A stretch of DNA of 64,000 nucleotides from Dyadobacter sp. MSC1_007 (GCF_023667495.1 NZ_JAMOZL010000009.1:261892-325891); one strand, 5' to 3'. Positions 7,779 to 16,892 are shown, counted from the first letter of the stretch. Numbers and translations: made by a program. Notes: generated by a model not told the origin, from the sequence alone.

Positions 7779-9656
7779 ATGAGCTCCATACCTACAAGCG
7801 TTGAGCCGGCAGGCTTTTTCATGCTGAGAAGACCTTTGCTGCCTCTGAAAGCGCTTTTTGATTTTCATGAAAAAACCCGCGGCCGTCAGGATTTGTTTGA
7901 ACGGGAGCTGATAAGCCTGTTTTCGCAGCCGCTGCTTGCTGACGCAATCTACCTGGCTTTTCCGGCGCTTCATCAGTCGCTGTTAATGCTGATCTCCGGG
8001 AATGAGCAGCGGGCTGAGCCCGGTGTCTTGCAATCTTTATACAAGTATTTGATCCGCGCTTGCAGCAGGTCAACGCCTTTCGGCCTTTTTTCGGGTTTTG
8101 CGACGGGCAGTTTCACTGAGGCAACCAGGATCAGTTTCACGAAAGCCGATGCATTTGAGCGCTACACTCGTTTGGCCATGCCGGTGGCATCAGAGCTGGG
8201 CTCATCGCTGCTGGCCCAGCCCGGGATTTCATATCAGACGCAGCTTTTTGTCAATTCAAGTTTATACCCCTTGGGTGACCACTATCGCTTTGTTGAGCGA
8301 ATCTTCTCGTCAGCAGGCCAGTCCCATATGCTTTCAGCAGTCAAGCGTGACGAGCTCCTTGAACACGTAATCGGGCTCTGTATGAAGGGTTGTGCTTTTA
8401 AAAAAGTCATTGATAGCCTTTGCAAGCAACTTCCGGGTGAGCAGGCGGCTGAATACATTCGTGGTTTGATAAAGATACAGATTCTGGTTAGCGGGCTGGA
8501 AGTAAATGTGACCGGCCAGCCCTATATGGAGGTGCTCGAAGAGCATCTTAGCCAGGTCACGGCAGCAAAACAGGAATTAAAGCTAATGGACCAGATCAGG
8601 CAGTTGCTACTGGCGCCCTGGCCGCTAATGGAGGTGACCAAGCAGCTCACAGCATTGCTAGAAGCTGAAAATATCGACACAGGCGCAGGTCCGATGCTGC
8701 AGACAGACTTAAAGTTTAACACACTTCAATGTGGTATCAGTCAGAAATGGATAGTTCGGCTTTCGGAAGAGTTTGAAAAAATCAGCATGCTTTTTCAGTC
8801 TCCAAAGCATGATTCAGATCTGGAGCAGTTCAAAAAGGCTTTCCTGTTCAGATACGAGAATCAGGAAGTTTCCCTGCTGGAAGCGCTCGATGCGGAGACC
8901 GGAATTGGTTACGGAACAGTTGTTCCCGGAAGCAGTGATCTGATTCCGTTGCTTGAAAACCTGCGATTTCCGCTTTCAGAGCCAAGGAAAGCGCATTCTG
9001 AAAATGTGCTGACAAGTTTTAAGAAGCGGCTTCTGGAAAGGGTAGAAAGACAGGGAGCCCGCTCGATAACCCTGATCGAGCAGGACCTGGAAACCTTAGA
9101 TGCCCCGCGAAGACAACCGGGCTATTTTTACTGGCTGGGCAGCATTATCAGTTCCAATGCCGCCCGGTTCGATCAGGGAGACTTTCGTTTTCTGCTCCGG
9201 GCAGTGGGAGGTTCTTCGGGGCTGGAGCTGCTGGGGCGGTTTTGTCACGCGGATACTGTGCTTTCACAGCTGGTTATGGCCGGCGCAAGAGAACGGCAGC
9301 AGCGGACAGGCGCCGTTCTGGCGGAGATTGCTCATTTGCCTGCTGTTGACGCAGCAGGGGTACTTTCCAGGCCGCATCTTTCCGACTATGAAATTGTCTA
9401 TCTGGCTGGTAGCACCAAGCCGGTTGAAAAGCGAATTTTGGCCTCAGATTTGATGGTATCCGTCCCGGACGGTAAACAGCTAATAATCCGAAGCAGACGT
9501 TTGAACAAACAGGTGATCCCTGTGCTGAACAACGCTCACAATTTCTCACGGGGACTACCAGTTTACCGCTTTTTATGCGAGCTGGCCGCTGAGCATCAGC
9601 AGTACAGCGGCTGGGACTGGGGACCTTTAGCGCAAGTCAGTTTTTACCAAGACTGA
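7779..9656 (+). CDS. lanB: class I lanthipeptide dehydratase LanB, N-terminal (glutamylation) part, frameshifted
   Basis: This frame encodes about 625 residues of a LanB-type dehydratase, which uses glutamyl-tRNA to activate Ser/Thr of a precursor peptide. The family hallmark CSRSTPFGLFSGFATGSF is near residue 93, and the start MSSIPTSVEPAGFFMLRRPL matches LanB N-termini, so I chose the ATG at 7779 over an in-frame upstream codon at 7680. The frame stops at TGA 9654-9656 just after QVSFYQD. In the next frame the sequence continues SFLPRLTYKHLVISRASWNL, the normal LanB continuation. A single missing T in the T5 run at 9641-9645 therefore splits one roughly 1045-residue gene. Confidence 0.85.
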   Translation: MSSIPTSVEPAGFFMLRRPLLPLKALFDFHEKTRGRQDLFERELISLFSQPLLADAIYLAFPALHQSLLMLISGNEQRAEPGVLQSLYKYLIRACSRSTPFGLFSGFATGSFTEATRISFTKADAFERYTRLAMPVASELGSSLLAQPGISYQTQLFVNSSLYPLGDHYRFVERIFSSAGQSHMLSAVKRDELLEHVIGLCMKGCAFKKVIDSLCKQLPGEQAAEYIRGLIKIQILVSGLEVNVTGQPYMEVLEEHLSQVTAAKQELKLMDQIRQLLLAPWPLMEVTKQLTALLEAENIDTGAGPMLQTDLKFNTLQCGISQKWIVRLSEEFEKISMLFQSPKHDSDLEQFKKAFLFRYENQEVSLLEALDAETGIGYGTVVPGSSDLIPLLENLRFPLSEPRKAHSENVLTSFKKRLLERVERQGARSITLIEQDLETLDAPRRQPGYFYWLGSIISSNAARFDQGDFRFLLRAVGGSSGLELLGRFCHADTVLSQLVMAGARERQQRTGAVLAEIAHLPAVDAAGVLSRPHLSDYEIVYLAGSTKPVEKRILASDLMVSVPDGKQLIIRSRRLNKQVIPVLNNAHNFSRGLPVYRFLCELAAEHQQYSGWDWGPLAQVSFYQD

Positions 9657-9670
9657 CTTATAAGCACCTG

Positions 9671-10915
9671 GTGATCAGCAGGGCAAGCTGGAATTTGACA
9701 AGAGGGGATTTTCCGAAATTCTCGCCAGGCAGTGAAGAATTTACGGCATGGTGGAAAGCTGCTCGTCAGCGCCTGCAAATCCCAAGGTACTTTCAGATAT
9801 GCAGACACGATCAGGAGCTGCTTATTGATAGCGACAACAGTTTTTCCCTTGCACTGCTCAAAGAAGCAATTTACAAGAACGGAAAAGTGCGGATTGTCGA
9901 GATTTTGCAGGAGCCAGGTGAAGGATTCGTTGGCGAGGATGGAAAGCACTATGCTAATGAGGTTGTTATTCCTTTCCGGCCTGTGACGGTTCAACCCTCA
10001 CCCGCAACAAATGTGAGGGTGCCAGGGCAGCAACAGCGACGTTTCATGACAGCGAGCAGCTGGCTTTTTGTTAAGATCTACGTCGGAACCAGCACGGCCG
10101 ACAGGATTCTTTTAGAGCTCATTGGCCCGTATTGCAATAAAATGATCAGCGAAGGAAAGCTGCAAAAATGGTTTTTTATCCGTTACCAGGATCCGGATCA
10201 CCATCTGCGCATCCGGTTTTACCATGGTGATCAAACGGATTTCTGGCAGCCTATTTTAAAAGATCTTCAAGCGCTGTTGAGTGGTTGGCTGGAAAGCGGG
10301 CTTGTTTTGAAAATGCAGACTGATACATACACCAGAGAACTGGAACGATATCAGGGGTTTGATTACCGGCAGGTTGAGTCGATTTTTTATGCAGACACTC
10401 ATGCTGTCATTCGCTTGATAGATATGCTTTGCGAGCATGAGCAGCCAGACGTCGAGCGTTGGTTGGTCGCCTTGTCGGGCGCGGATATCTTATTAGACGA
10501 TCTGGGTCTGACTCTTGATGAGAAACTTGGGCTGATAGGAGGGCTTCACAGGCATCTGCAAGAAGAACTTTGCGCAGGTGCGGATCTGACAATTCAACTT
10601 GACAAACAGTACAGATCACACCGGGATATGATTGCTGCATATATGCAAAGGCGCCCTTCCCGGGTTTGCCAGATCTTCTCCGAGCGCTCCATGCGCATCA
10701 AGCAGATTTTGGAAGGTGGGCATGGTAGTCCCCGGCCCGGCATCCAGGTTGCCGCCAGTTTTGTTCACATGTTTTTCAACAGAGTCTTTGCTTCGGCTCA
10801 GCGTCAGCAGGAGCTTGTGATGTATCACTATTTGAATAAATACTATAAAGCGTTGATTGTACGAGCGAAAAATGGGCTCAAAGCTCAAAAAAAGCCAGCA
10901 AAACCTTTTTTGTAA
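9671..10915 (+). CDS. lanB: LanB C-terminal part with thiopeptide-type/SpaB-C elimination domain
   Basis: 414 residues from a GTG at 9671, which lies inside the conserved LPRLTYKHLVISRA segment and is unlikely to be a true start. The first ~115 residues (SWNLTRGDFPKF, RYFQICRHDQELLIDSDNS) complete the LanB glutamylation domain. The rest (SSWLFVKIYVGTSTADRIL, KWFFIRYQDPDHHLRIRFY, ELERYQGFDYRQVESIFYAD) is the SpaB-C-like domain that eliminates glutamate to form dehydroamino acids. It is the second half of the gene starting at 7779, in the +1 frame. Ribosomal slippage, mutation or a homopolymer sequencing error are all possible. Confidence 0.85.
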   Translation: MISRASWNLTRGDFPKFSPGSEEFTAWWKAARQRLQIPRYFQICRHDQELLIDSDNSFSLALLKEAIYKNGKVRIVEILQEPGEGFVGEDGKHYANEVVIPFRPVTVQPSPATNVRVPGQQQRRFMTASSWLFVKIYVGTSTADRILLELIGPYCNKMISEGKLQKWFFIRYQDPDHHLRIRFYHGDQTDFWQPILKDLQALLSGWLESGLVLKMQTDTYTRELERYQGFDYRQVESIFYADTHAVIRLIDMLCEHEQPDVERWLVALSGADILLDDLGLTLDEKLGLIGGLHRHLQEELCAGADLTIQLDKQYRSHRDMIAAYMQRRPSRVCQIFSERSMRIKQILEGGHGSPRPGIQVAASFVHMFFNRVFASAQRQQELVMYHYLNKYYKALIVRAKNGLKAQKKPAKPFL

Positions 10916-11015
10916 CCAGTTGATTATTTAACTTATACTAACCTTTTTGCTTTTTACAGTTGATTGACGCGTCCCTCCTGGTCTTAATGAATGACGAGCC
11001 CAATAAGTATGGACA

Positions 11016-11792
11016 ATGGAACACAAAACAAACTCTCCAAGATTACGATGCCTGATTGTCGACGATGAGGAATCAGCACATATAGCGCTCCGGGATCTGA
11101 TTGATTCAGCTCCCTGGTTATGTTTTGTAGGAGGATGTTACAATGCCTTGGAGGCCATCGAGATGATGGCCCATCAAAATTTTGATATTGTTTTTTTAGA
11201 CGTGCGAATGCCCGGGCTTAGTGGTCTGGATTTGCTGGGGCTGCTTTCTTTCCCCAGACCTCACATCATTTTAACGACCGGTTTTCGCGAGTATGCTTAT
11301 GATGGCTTCAAGCACGAAGTGACCGACTTCCTGTTGAAGCCAGTCGCCAGGCACCAGTTCATTAAGGTGGTCAGCAAGCTCCTGAAAAAGCCTGTGCAGG
11401 CACACGCTGCTGATTTCACCAGACAACCGCAGCCAGATGTTGTTACAAGGCCGTTAACCAGCCAGGATGGGAATGAAAAAGATCTGACCTGGTTTAAGGT
11501 AGCTGGTAAGAATATCCCTGTCCGATTTGACCAGATCTATTTTGTGCAGGCGCTCAAAGATTATGTAAAAATCCATAGCAGCCAGGGGACTTTGCTTGTG
11601 TATGGGAACCTTGCGAGAATGACCAAGATACTGCCGTCTGAACAGTTTGTTCGTATCAATAGGTCGTATATCGTTAACCGTTATGCGATCCGGGAGATAG
11701 AGGGAAATATGGTCAAGATGCTGAACGGATTTGTGGTGCTGATCCCTGTTAGAAGCAGGCGCGCTGAGCTCATCAAACAACTGACCCGATAA
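11016..11792 (+). CDS. LytTR-family response regulator
   Basis: 258 residues. The N-terminal receiver domain shows the acidic pair (VDDEES, Asp16-Asp17), the phosphoacceptor in VFLDVRMPG (Asp62) and the conserved Lys in FLLKPV. The C-terminal LytTR DNA-binding domain is visible in VRFDQIYFVQALKDYVKI and RINRSYIVNRYAI. It is 9 bases upstream of the sensor kinase gene and 100 bases after lanB. It likely controls the RiPP locus, including the precursor gene at 13259, but no LytTR-type direct repeats were identified. Confidence 0.92.
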   Translation: MEHKTNSPRLRCLIVDDEESAHIALRDLIDSAPWLCFVGGCYNALEAIEMMAHQNFDIVFLDVRMPGLSGLDLLGLLSFPRPHIILTTGFREYAYDGFKHEVTDFLLKPVARHQFIKVVSKLLKKPVQAHAADFTRQPQPDVVTRPLTSQDGNEKDLTWFKVAGKNIPVRFDQIYFVQALKDYVKIHSSQGTLLVYGNLARMTKILPSEQFVRINRSYIVNRYAIREIEGNMVKMLNGFVVLIPVRSRRAELIKQLTR

Positions 11793-11801
11793 CAAGTAAC
11801 T

Positions 11802-12968
11802 ATGGAAACATTGACAGAGGAGTTGTATACGTACCGGAAGGTGCTATTCCCAGCCACGCAGTCGAGGCGGGTACTTATTCACTGCGCTTTCTGGATACTG
11901 TTCATCGTTTTTCATCTGTTGGTTTTTTTGCCTGCCCATCAGGACCGGCTGACAGACCGGCAGGTGCTGTTTTCGTACATACTCTACTATGGGCGCTACA
12001 TTCCGGTCTATTATTTGACGATCCGCTTTTTCCGGTTTCTCAGGAGCCGCGTCAGAAGCCCTTTCCGCTTGATTTGGATGGCAGTGTTTGTGCTGATCAT
12101 TTTCCATATCATAACAATGGCTTTGTTTCAGTTTTACAGTCACAAGGTAGGTATGGAAAAGCTTCCGGCCGGATTTCAAAAGATCGGAAAGCTTTATTTG
12201 CTTTCGTTTGAAGGGTTCAGGGGCCGCGACTGGTTGCTTTTCATATACAATGTCTCTGACCTGCAACTTCTGGTTTTACCTCTTTCTATCAAGATGATTA
12301 AATACAGCATCTCGCTGGTATCCGAGGAATACGGGCGCCGGGAGCAGAAGCTACGGTCGGAGCTCAAATATATGCGCTCGCAGTTAACCCCGCATTTTAT
12401 CTTCAACATCCTCAATGCGGTCTCAGTCGAAATCCGGCATTCCCCAAAAAAAGCGGTCGATATTCTCTTTAAGGCGGCAGACATGATCCGGTTTTCGATT
12501 TACGATATTGAAAAGGAATTTATCAGCCTTAAGAAGGAGCTGCATTATGTGCAGCAGTATGTCGAGTTGGAATCGATGCGTACCAGCCATCGGAGCCAGA
12601 TATGCTTTCTCACCCAGGGAGACGTCTTAGAAGAGCATCGGGTACCGACTCTTTTTTTGGTTACTCTGGTTGAAAATGCCTTCAAACATAGCGTACACGC
12701 GACTGCCGACCGCTCACAGGTAAGCATACTAGGCGAGATAAGCGGGGATTGGCTGACATTTGAGGTCACCAATACCAAACCCGCGAAACGATCTGCCGAA
12801 CCAACTAACAGGGCAAGCGAAGGCATCGGGCTAGCCAATATCAAAAAAACGCTGGCTTTGAAATTTGGGAGAAACTACAGCTTCGATATCAGCCAGGACA
12901 CAGAGACGTTCTCAGTACTGTTAAAGTTGCCGTTGCATTCAGGGGGTCATTTGGTCCGCTTTGAATGA
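11802..12968 (+). CDS. membrane sensor histidine kinase (His_kinase/LytS type)
   Basis: 388 residues. The N-terminal ~165 residues hold four hydrophobic membrane spans, with no recognisable extracellular sensor domain. The His_kinase domain follows: the phospho-accepting histidine is in MRSQLTPHFIFNILNAVS (about residue 197), and a GHKL-like ATPase region has LVTLVENAFKHS (N box) and EGIGLANIKKTL (G box). It pairs with the LytTR regulator just upstream. The signal is unknown; in similar loci these pairs are thought to sense the peptide or envelope stress, which is inference here. Confidence 0.9.
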   Translation: METLTEELYTYRKVLFPATQSRRVLIHCAFWILFIVFHLLVFLPAHQDRLTDRQVLFSYILYYGRYIPVYYLTIRFFRFLRSRVRSPFRLIWMAVFVLIIFHIITMALFQFYSHKVGMEKLPAGFQKIGKLYLLSFEGFRGRDWLLFIYNVSDLQLLVLPLSIKMIKYSISLVSEEYGRREQKLRSELKYMRSQLTPHFIFNILNAVSVEIRHSPKKAVDILFKAADMIRFSIYDIEKEFISLKKELHYVQQYVELESMRTSHRSQICFLTQGDVLEEHRVPTLFLVTLVENAFKHSVHATADRSQVSILGEISGDWLTFEVTNTKPAKRSAEPTNRASEGIGLANIKKTLALKFGRNYSFDISQDTETFSVLLKLPLHSGGHLVRFE

Positions 12969-13193
12969 GAGCAAGTGCACGATATGGTTATGCGATACCG
13001 TTGTGGTTGACAGCGCTGGACACGTGGGGATATCCTGTGCAATTCATGCCCTAAACCCATCAAGATTACACGGGATGGCCTCAAATTGCGACAAACTTAT
13101 CAGCCTGAGATGTTCCATCTCTATCTTTCGCGCATTTACCGTTTTAACGCATGCGCTGGCATAAAACCAGCCGGCAAGCGTATAAAATATTTC

Positions 13194-13221
13194 TTGTTGT
13201 AACGCGGCTCCTATTATTTTG
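13194..13221 (+). promoter_or_regulatory. candidate Bacteroidota sigma-70 promoter for the precursor gene
   Basis: TTG repeats at 13194-13199 and TATTTTG ending at 13221 approximate the Bacteroidota -33 TTTG and -7 TAnnTTTG elements with near-standard spacing. The precursor start at 13259 would then have a leader of about 30 bases. The match is imperfect. Confidence 0.3.
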
Positions 13222-13258
13222 ATCAGGTAAACTATTGTCAAAATCTAAATGTAATCTG

Positions 13259-13411
13259 ATGAAAACAAAAAGAACTATGGTGCCGGTGTTGCCGCGAAAG
13301 CATGTTCTGGTAAGGCTCGATCCGGGAAAAGTCAGTCTCAACCCAAAAAGGCAGGATACGACGACTGTCACGACCAGCGGAACAACCTGCGGACTGGCAA
13401 GTGCAGACTAG
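13259..13411 (+). CDS. lanA: class I lanthipeptide-like precursor peptide
   Basis: This 50-residue gene has a basic, Cys-free leader (MKTKRTMVPVLPRKHVL, then GKVSLNPKRQ) and a Thr-rich C-terminal core, DTTTVTTSGTTCGLASAD, with seven Thr, two Ser and one Cys. This layout matches Bacteroidota class I lanthipeptide precursors, where a short LxLxK-like leader motif (here VSLNPKRQ) is followed by a Thr cluster. LanB would dehydrate the Thr/Ser residues. The single Cys can form at most one (methyl)lanthionine ring. It is followed 29 bases later by a strong terminator and preceded by the two-component system, so it appears to be its own transcription unit. No protease or exporter gene is nearby. Confidence 0.7.
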   Translation: MKTKRTMVPVLPRKHVLVRLDPGKVSLNPKRQDTTTVTTSGTTCGLASAD

Positions 13412-13440
13412 ATTGCTTCCAATTGAAGGGTTGATGATCA

Positions 13441-13466
13441 GCCGCCCCCTGGGGGCGGCTTTTTTG
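13441..13466 (+). terminator. rho-independent terminator after the precursor gene
   Basis: GCCGCCC CCTGG GGGCGGC (stem 13441-13459) followed by a TTTTTTG tract. The GC-rich 7-bp stem, tight loop and U-tract make a textbook terminator for the 13259-13411 gene. Confidence 0.85.
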
Positions 13467-13784
13467 TTGAAAATATGCCGTCAGGTCCTGCTTCTGTCTA
13501 GGTGGAGGCACCTGATGCAGGGAACTGCAAGGCTAAAAGGCTGTATACCTGCCAATCCTTGATTTTTCGGACTTTAAAGGGCGGCTGATTTGCGGTTTTG
13601 ACGCCGACGGGGTTTCAACGTTCATCGAGGTACATGACATTTTACGTGCGTAAAAGCAGGCACTCGTATAATAGTTTTGTGATTCTTGAAGGTGACCGGG
13701 AATTTTAATGTTGAGCACAGCAGGTGAGTCCGGAGCATCCCGGAATCAGCTTGTGAAGTACGGAAATGTAACTCAACGTTTGAT
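13467..13784. other. gene-free spacer after the precursor terminator
   Basis: No convincing gene. A 37-codon open stretch ending at 13646 (containing LDFSDFKGRLICGFDADGVS) has protein-like composition but no start codon; it may be a relic. The promoter of the 13785 gene must lie near the right end. Confidence 0.3.
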
Positions 13785-14978
13785 ATGGAGCAGAAATACG
13801 CGTTGGAATGGCTTGACTTTATTGTGACCGTGACGCTTAATCCGATAAGGACCGACCCGACGGTATTGGATGCTGACCGCTCTGATAGTATTCTCACGCA
13901 GGCAAGTGAAGAAGCCAACCGAATTAAGAGGACCCTTCAGAACCACACTTTCGCTTTGTTCAGCAAAAGGAAAATACAGTTACTGGTTAAGCAGTATCAT
14001 GGCAGCCTGGTTATGCTTCTAGATGCGGCCTGTGAAAACGAAGGCCGGATAGGTCCTGATCATCAGATTGCAAAGAGAACCTGCCAGACAGTCCTCGAAG
14101 GGATTGAAGAACTTTTGAATTTTATCGAGAACCGGTTCGGCGAATATATCGGCTTCGACGAGCGCGTACCGACACGTTACCTGCAGCAGATCAAAAAGGA
14201 TCTTCGCATGCGAGTCGACACCTTTAAATCGGATCTGGCCGGTGATGTGGATAGCAAAAAGCTCACCGATATCTTGCTTCACGCCTTGTATAGTTTTACT
14301 AATGAACCGCTGAAACGGGTAGTGACTTACCGGGAAGTATTTTACAAGAAGGAACTCGTTAAAGAGATCGAAAAGGTTCGGTTCTCGGTGGATGAGTCGA
14401 AAATGCATGATGCATTGACTGAACTTTTAGTCTGCCTGAATTTCAATAGCCGGGCATTCATGGACTATTACACCGAGAAGATAGCGCAAAGGGCCAATTT
14501 ATTTGGGCCGCTTCACGAGAAGATGAACCATTTGCTGCTACACTTCAAGCAGTTCAACCAGATGCATCACAAACCGGGCGTCAGGCTGAATCCTCACTAT
14601 GCAGATGTCAGGAAAGTAATTGGTAACTGGTTTTCTCAGGAAATCTCATATCTGGAGAAGAAAAGACAATGGGATGTGGCTCCGCTTGCTTCTGCGCAGC
14701 CTGTTAAAATGTTACAAGAGCAACCCTTTAAGGTACTTTGCTTTTTGTCAGTAGATCAGATTGCGATTATTTTCCGGGCGATGGACTCTCTCAGGATTGT
14801 GCAGTCCAGGTCGCTTAATCTGATTTTTCAAACCATTGCGCCATACCTGTCCACACCCCACAAGGAGGAAATTTCCTGGAAAAGCATGAGAAGCAAGTCG
14901 TCGGGCTTTGAAGATAACGACAAGGATGTGGTTATACACACTTTGCAAAAGATCATTAACTGGATTCAGGAGTACTAA
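13785..14978 (+). CDS. hypothetical protein, possible RteC-like mobile-element protein
   Basis: 397 residues, mostly alpha-helical, with no signal peptide or membrane segment. The C-terminal ~85 residues form a recognisable block (FLSVDQIAIIFRAMDSLRIV, PYLSTPHKEEISW) that I have seen in uncharacterised Bacteroidota proteins near mobile genes. The length and helical C-terminal layout resemble the RteC family, which regulates CTnDOT excision, but I cannot confirm this from sequence alone. It sits alone between the precursor gene and the Crp-like regulator. Confidence 0.6.
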   Translation: MEQKYALEWLDFIVTVTLNPIRTDPTVLDADRSDSILTQASEEANRIKRTLQNHTFALFSKRKIQLLVKQYHGSLVMLLDAACENEGRIGPDHQIAKRTCQTVLEGIEELLNFIENRFGEYIGFDERVPTRYLQQIKKDLRMRVDTFKSDLAGDVDSKKLTDILLHALYSFTNEPLKRVVTYREVFYKKELVKEIEKVRFSVDESKMHDALTELLVCLNFNSRAFMDYYTEKIAQRANLFGPLHEKMNHLLLHFKQFNQMHHKPGVRLNPHYADVRKVIGNWFSQEISYLEKKRQWDVAPLASAQPVKMLQEQPFKVLCFLSVDQIAIIFRAMDSLRIVQSRSLNLIFQTIAPYLSTPHKEEISWKSMRSKSSGFEDNDKDVVIHTLQKIINWIQEY

Positions 14979-14997
14979 CCTTCCTCTCAAAGTGGTT

Positions 14998-15582
14998 ATG
15001 GAATTGACAAAGCTCATTGATTTTCTTGCTGTGATGACGCCGGTCAGTAGCTCGTTTGCGGATTTTCTGCGGAAAGCGGCAGTAGAACAAAATTTTCGGA
15101 AAGGGACGCAGCTCGTCAAAGCTGGAGATACTGTTGATCAGACGTGGCTGATCATGAAGGGACTTGCCAAATCCTTTCACACGGATCAGTACGGCAGGCA
15201 GATAGTGACAAGGTTCTGGAAGGAGGGGGAGATTCTGATCTTAAAGGACAGGGAATTGCAGAGTGGCGGTTTTTACGCCAGTGAAGATATTGTTTTCCTG
15301 GAAGATACGCTGCTGGTATCGATATCTAACCAGCAGCTAGCGCACGCGTTCGACAATTTCCCCGAGACACATCGCCTCGCAGGTAAGTTCTATTTTGCTG
15401 AGATCAGAAGCCGCGACCTGCGTCAAAGGTTGCTAATCCTGGATGCGGCCAGCGCATACCAACAGTTTTGCAAACATTTCCCGGCAACCCGGCTCGCGCT
15501 GCAGGACATTGCCTACTATCTGAACATCAGGCCCTATACGCTCAGCCGGATAAGAAAGCGTAGCAGGGATCAGGGCAAGTGA
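14998..15582 (+). CDS. Crp/Fnr-family transcription regulator
   Basis: 194 residues from the ATG at 14998; a longer frame from 14908 overlaps the preceding gene and is not preferred. The N-terminal cyclic-nucleotide-binding fold is evident (FRKGTQLVKAGDTVDQTWLI, then LAKSFHTDQYGRQIVTRFW). The C-terminal wing-helix (LALQDIAYYLNIRPYTLSRI) is the Crp DNA-binding domain. Residues that bind cAMP in CRP are not conserved, as usual for Bacteroidota members. Genes of this type commonly accompany RiPP and SusCD loci; its target here is unknown. Confidence 0.85.
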   Translation: MELTKLIDFLAVMTPVSSSFADFLRKAAVEQNFRKGTQLVKAGDTVDQTWLIMKGLAKSFHTDQYGRQIVTRFWKEGEILILKDRELQSGGFYASEDIVFLEDTLLVSISNQQLAHAFDNFPETHRLAGKFYFAEIRSRDLRQRLLILDAASAYQQFCKHFPATRLALQDIAYYLNIRPYTLSRIRKRSRDQGK

Positions 15583-16034
15583 TTTCTTGGCTTATGTGTA
15601 GTAGAATCGATTTTTCGGTTGGTAGCTTTGAATTATGAACTAACCCATTGAACGATAGGGACACTCTGAGGGGCTGGCAAATTTCTACTTCCCGGTTTGG
15701 TTACCTATATAGTGCTACGTTAGGACTTGCGTGTTTGGATCGGAATATCTTTCGGAGTGTTTTTGCCTTAAGATCCAAGTTACTTCGCTCCCCGACGTGG
15801 CGTCCTATCTTATCAAGGCGTTGCGGCGGGCAAGTCTGAATTCGCTTGCCGGGCATGATCGACCAGTCAGTCGCCTGCGCTTTTGAGCGGATGCAGAAAA
15901 CCATATTGCAGTGACATCTTAAACCATGTCAGGATAAACCCCAGCAAAAGGATTTTTGCGAAACCGGCGCATGGCTTGCCCGTACTTCGAGATAAATCAG
16001 TTGTAGAACAGTTTTCACTAAACGTTTCTGGTCA
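15583..16034. other. gene-free region before mauE
   Basis: No ORF with a convincing protein signature on either strand. Short open frames here have shadow-like composition. It should contain the promoter for the mauE/DUF6520 pair, which I could not place. Confidence 0.3.
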
Positions 16035-16478
16035 ATGATTTACAGCCTGAGAAAACAACGACAAATTTGGACGGTGGCAGGTTTGCTGATAGTACTGTTC
16101 ACTTATACGGGCATCAGCAAGCTTCTCAATCTGGATGAATTTGAAAGGGAGCTTGCCCGGCAAACCCTTCCGGGCTGGTCAAAACAGCCACTGCTTTGGT
16201 TGATTCCGGGCACTGAGTTAATCCTGGCCGGCTTATTGGTTTACCGGCCAACGCGTCAGACGGGATTTTATGGCTCGGCGCTGCTGATGCTTCTATTTAC
16301 AGGCTATATCGGTCTTGTGCTTTTAAACTTTTTTGACCGGGTTCCATGCAGCTGCGGGGGCGTTATTAAGGAAATGGGATTTGCTACCCACTTTGTCTTC
16401 AATCTGATTTTTCTGGCGCTATCGATCCTTGGAATATACATGTATAACCCCAGGAGGAAGGAGGTGAAATGGCATTGA
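16035..16478 (+). CDS. MauE/DoxX-like membrane protein
   Basis: 147 residues with four predicted membrane segments and the PCSCGG motif (about residues 103-108) between segments 3 and 4, which is diagnostic of MauE-like redox membrane proteins. The first segment contains FTYTGISKLLNLDEF, typical of the MauE/DoxX fold. These proteins probably pass reducing equivalents to or from periplasmic thioredoxins. The TlpA-like protein encoded convergently at 16955 is the obvious partner. It is followed by DUF6520, a common pairing in Bacteroidota. Confidence 0.85.
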   Translation: MIYSLRKQRQIWTVAGLLIVLFTYTGISKLLNLDEFERELARQTLPGWSKQPLLWLIPGTELILAGLLVYRPTRQTGFYGSALLMLLFTGYIGLVLLNFFDRVPCSCGGVIKEMGFATHFVFNLIFLALSILGIYMYNPRRKEVKWH

Positions 16479-16610
16479 GTGATTTTTAGCAAGATTGCCG
16501 GAAGCAGGTAGGCCAGGTCTTCCAACTTCCGCCAGGGGCTTTCACAGAAAACCTGAAAACAGAGTATGTGATTTCTCACCATCAAAGTCTCCAAGAGACA
16601 CCAACGCTTT

Positions 16611-16892
16611 ATGAAAACTGCTTTTAGTCTTAAGTATCTGCCACTGTTCGCGCTTGTATTGGGCGGTAGCCTTGCCGTCGCATCCAATGTCAATGGTTCT
16701 AAAGCCAAACGCCTGGCAGATTATGATGTGCAGCTTGAAACCAGCACCTACTACCAGGTCGGCACTCCGCCATCCTGTGGTACCGGTAGCGATCAGGCGT
16801 GCAAAATCTCCTCCCCACAAGCGCCTGATGCAAATGGAAGAATTTCCAAGAGCGTCTCTGGAATCGTAGTAAACGACACCAGAGCTAACTGA
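16611..16892 (+). CDS. DUF6520 family small exported protein
   Basis: 93 residues. A hydrophobic N-terminus (LKYLPLFALVLGGSLAVA) is followed by a short mature part with two Cys (PPSCGTGSDQACKI), the standard DUF6520 layout. The family is small, periplasmic and nearly always next to MauE. Its function is unknown; the two cysteines make it a candidate redox partner or substrate of the MauE/TlpA system. It could be mistaken for a RiPP precursor, but the signal-peptide-like start argues against that. Confidence 0.8.
   Translation: MKTAFSLKYLPLFALVLGGSLAVASNVNGSKAKRLADYDVQLETSTYYQVGTPPSCGTGSDQACKISSPQAPDANGRISKSVSGIVVNDTRAN

Noticed and set aside
12984..13202. Zinc-ribbon-like frame (RYRCG, stop, then CNSCPKPIKITRDG) after the sensor kinase
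   Set aside because: It contains a TGA at 13008-13010, has no start after it, and is too short to tell from chance. It was kept out of the gene list.
13536..13646. Open stretch with LDFSDFKGRLICGFDADGVS
   Set aside because: Only 37 codons and no start codon. It is mentioned as a possible relic but not called as a gene.
16611..16892. Consideration of the 93-residue gene as a second RiPP precursor
   Set aside because: It starts with a signal-peptide-like segment and matches the DUF6520 layout next to MauE, not a leader-core peptide.
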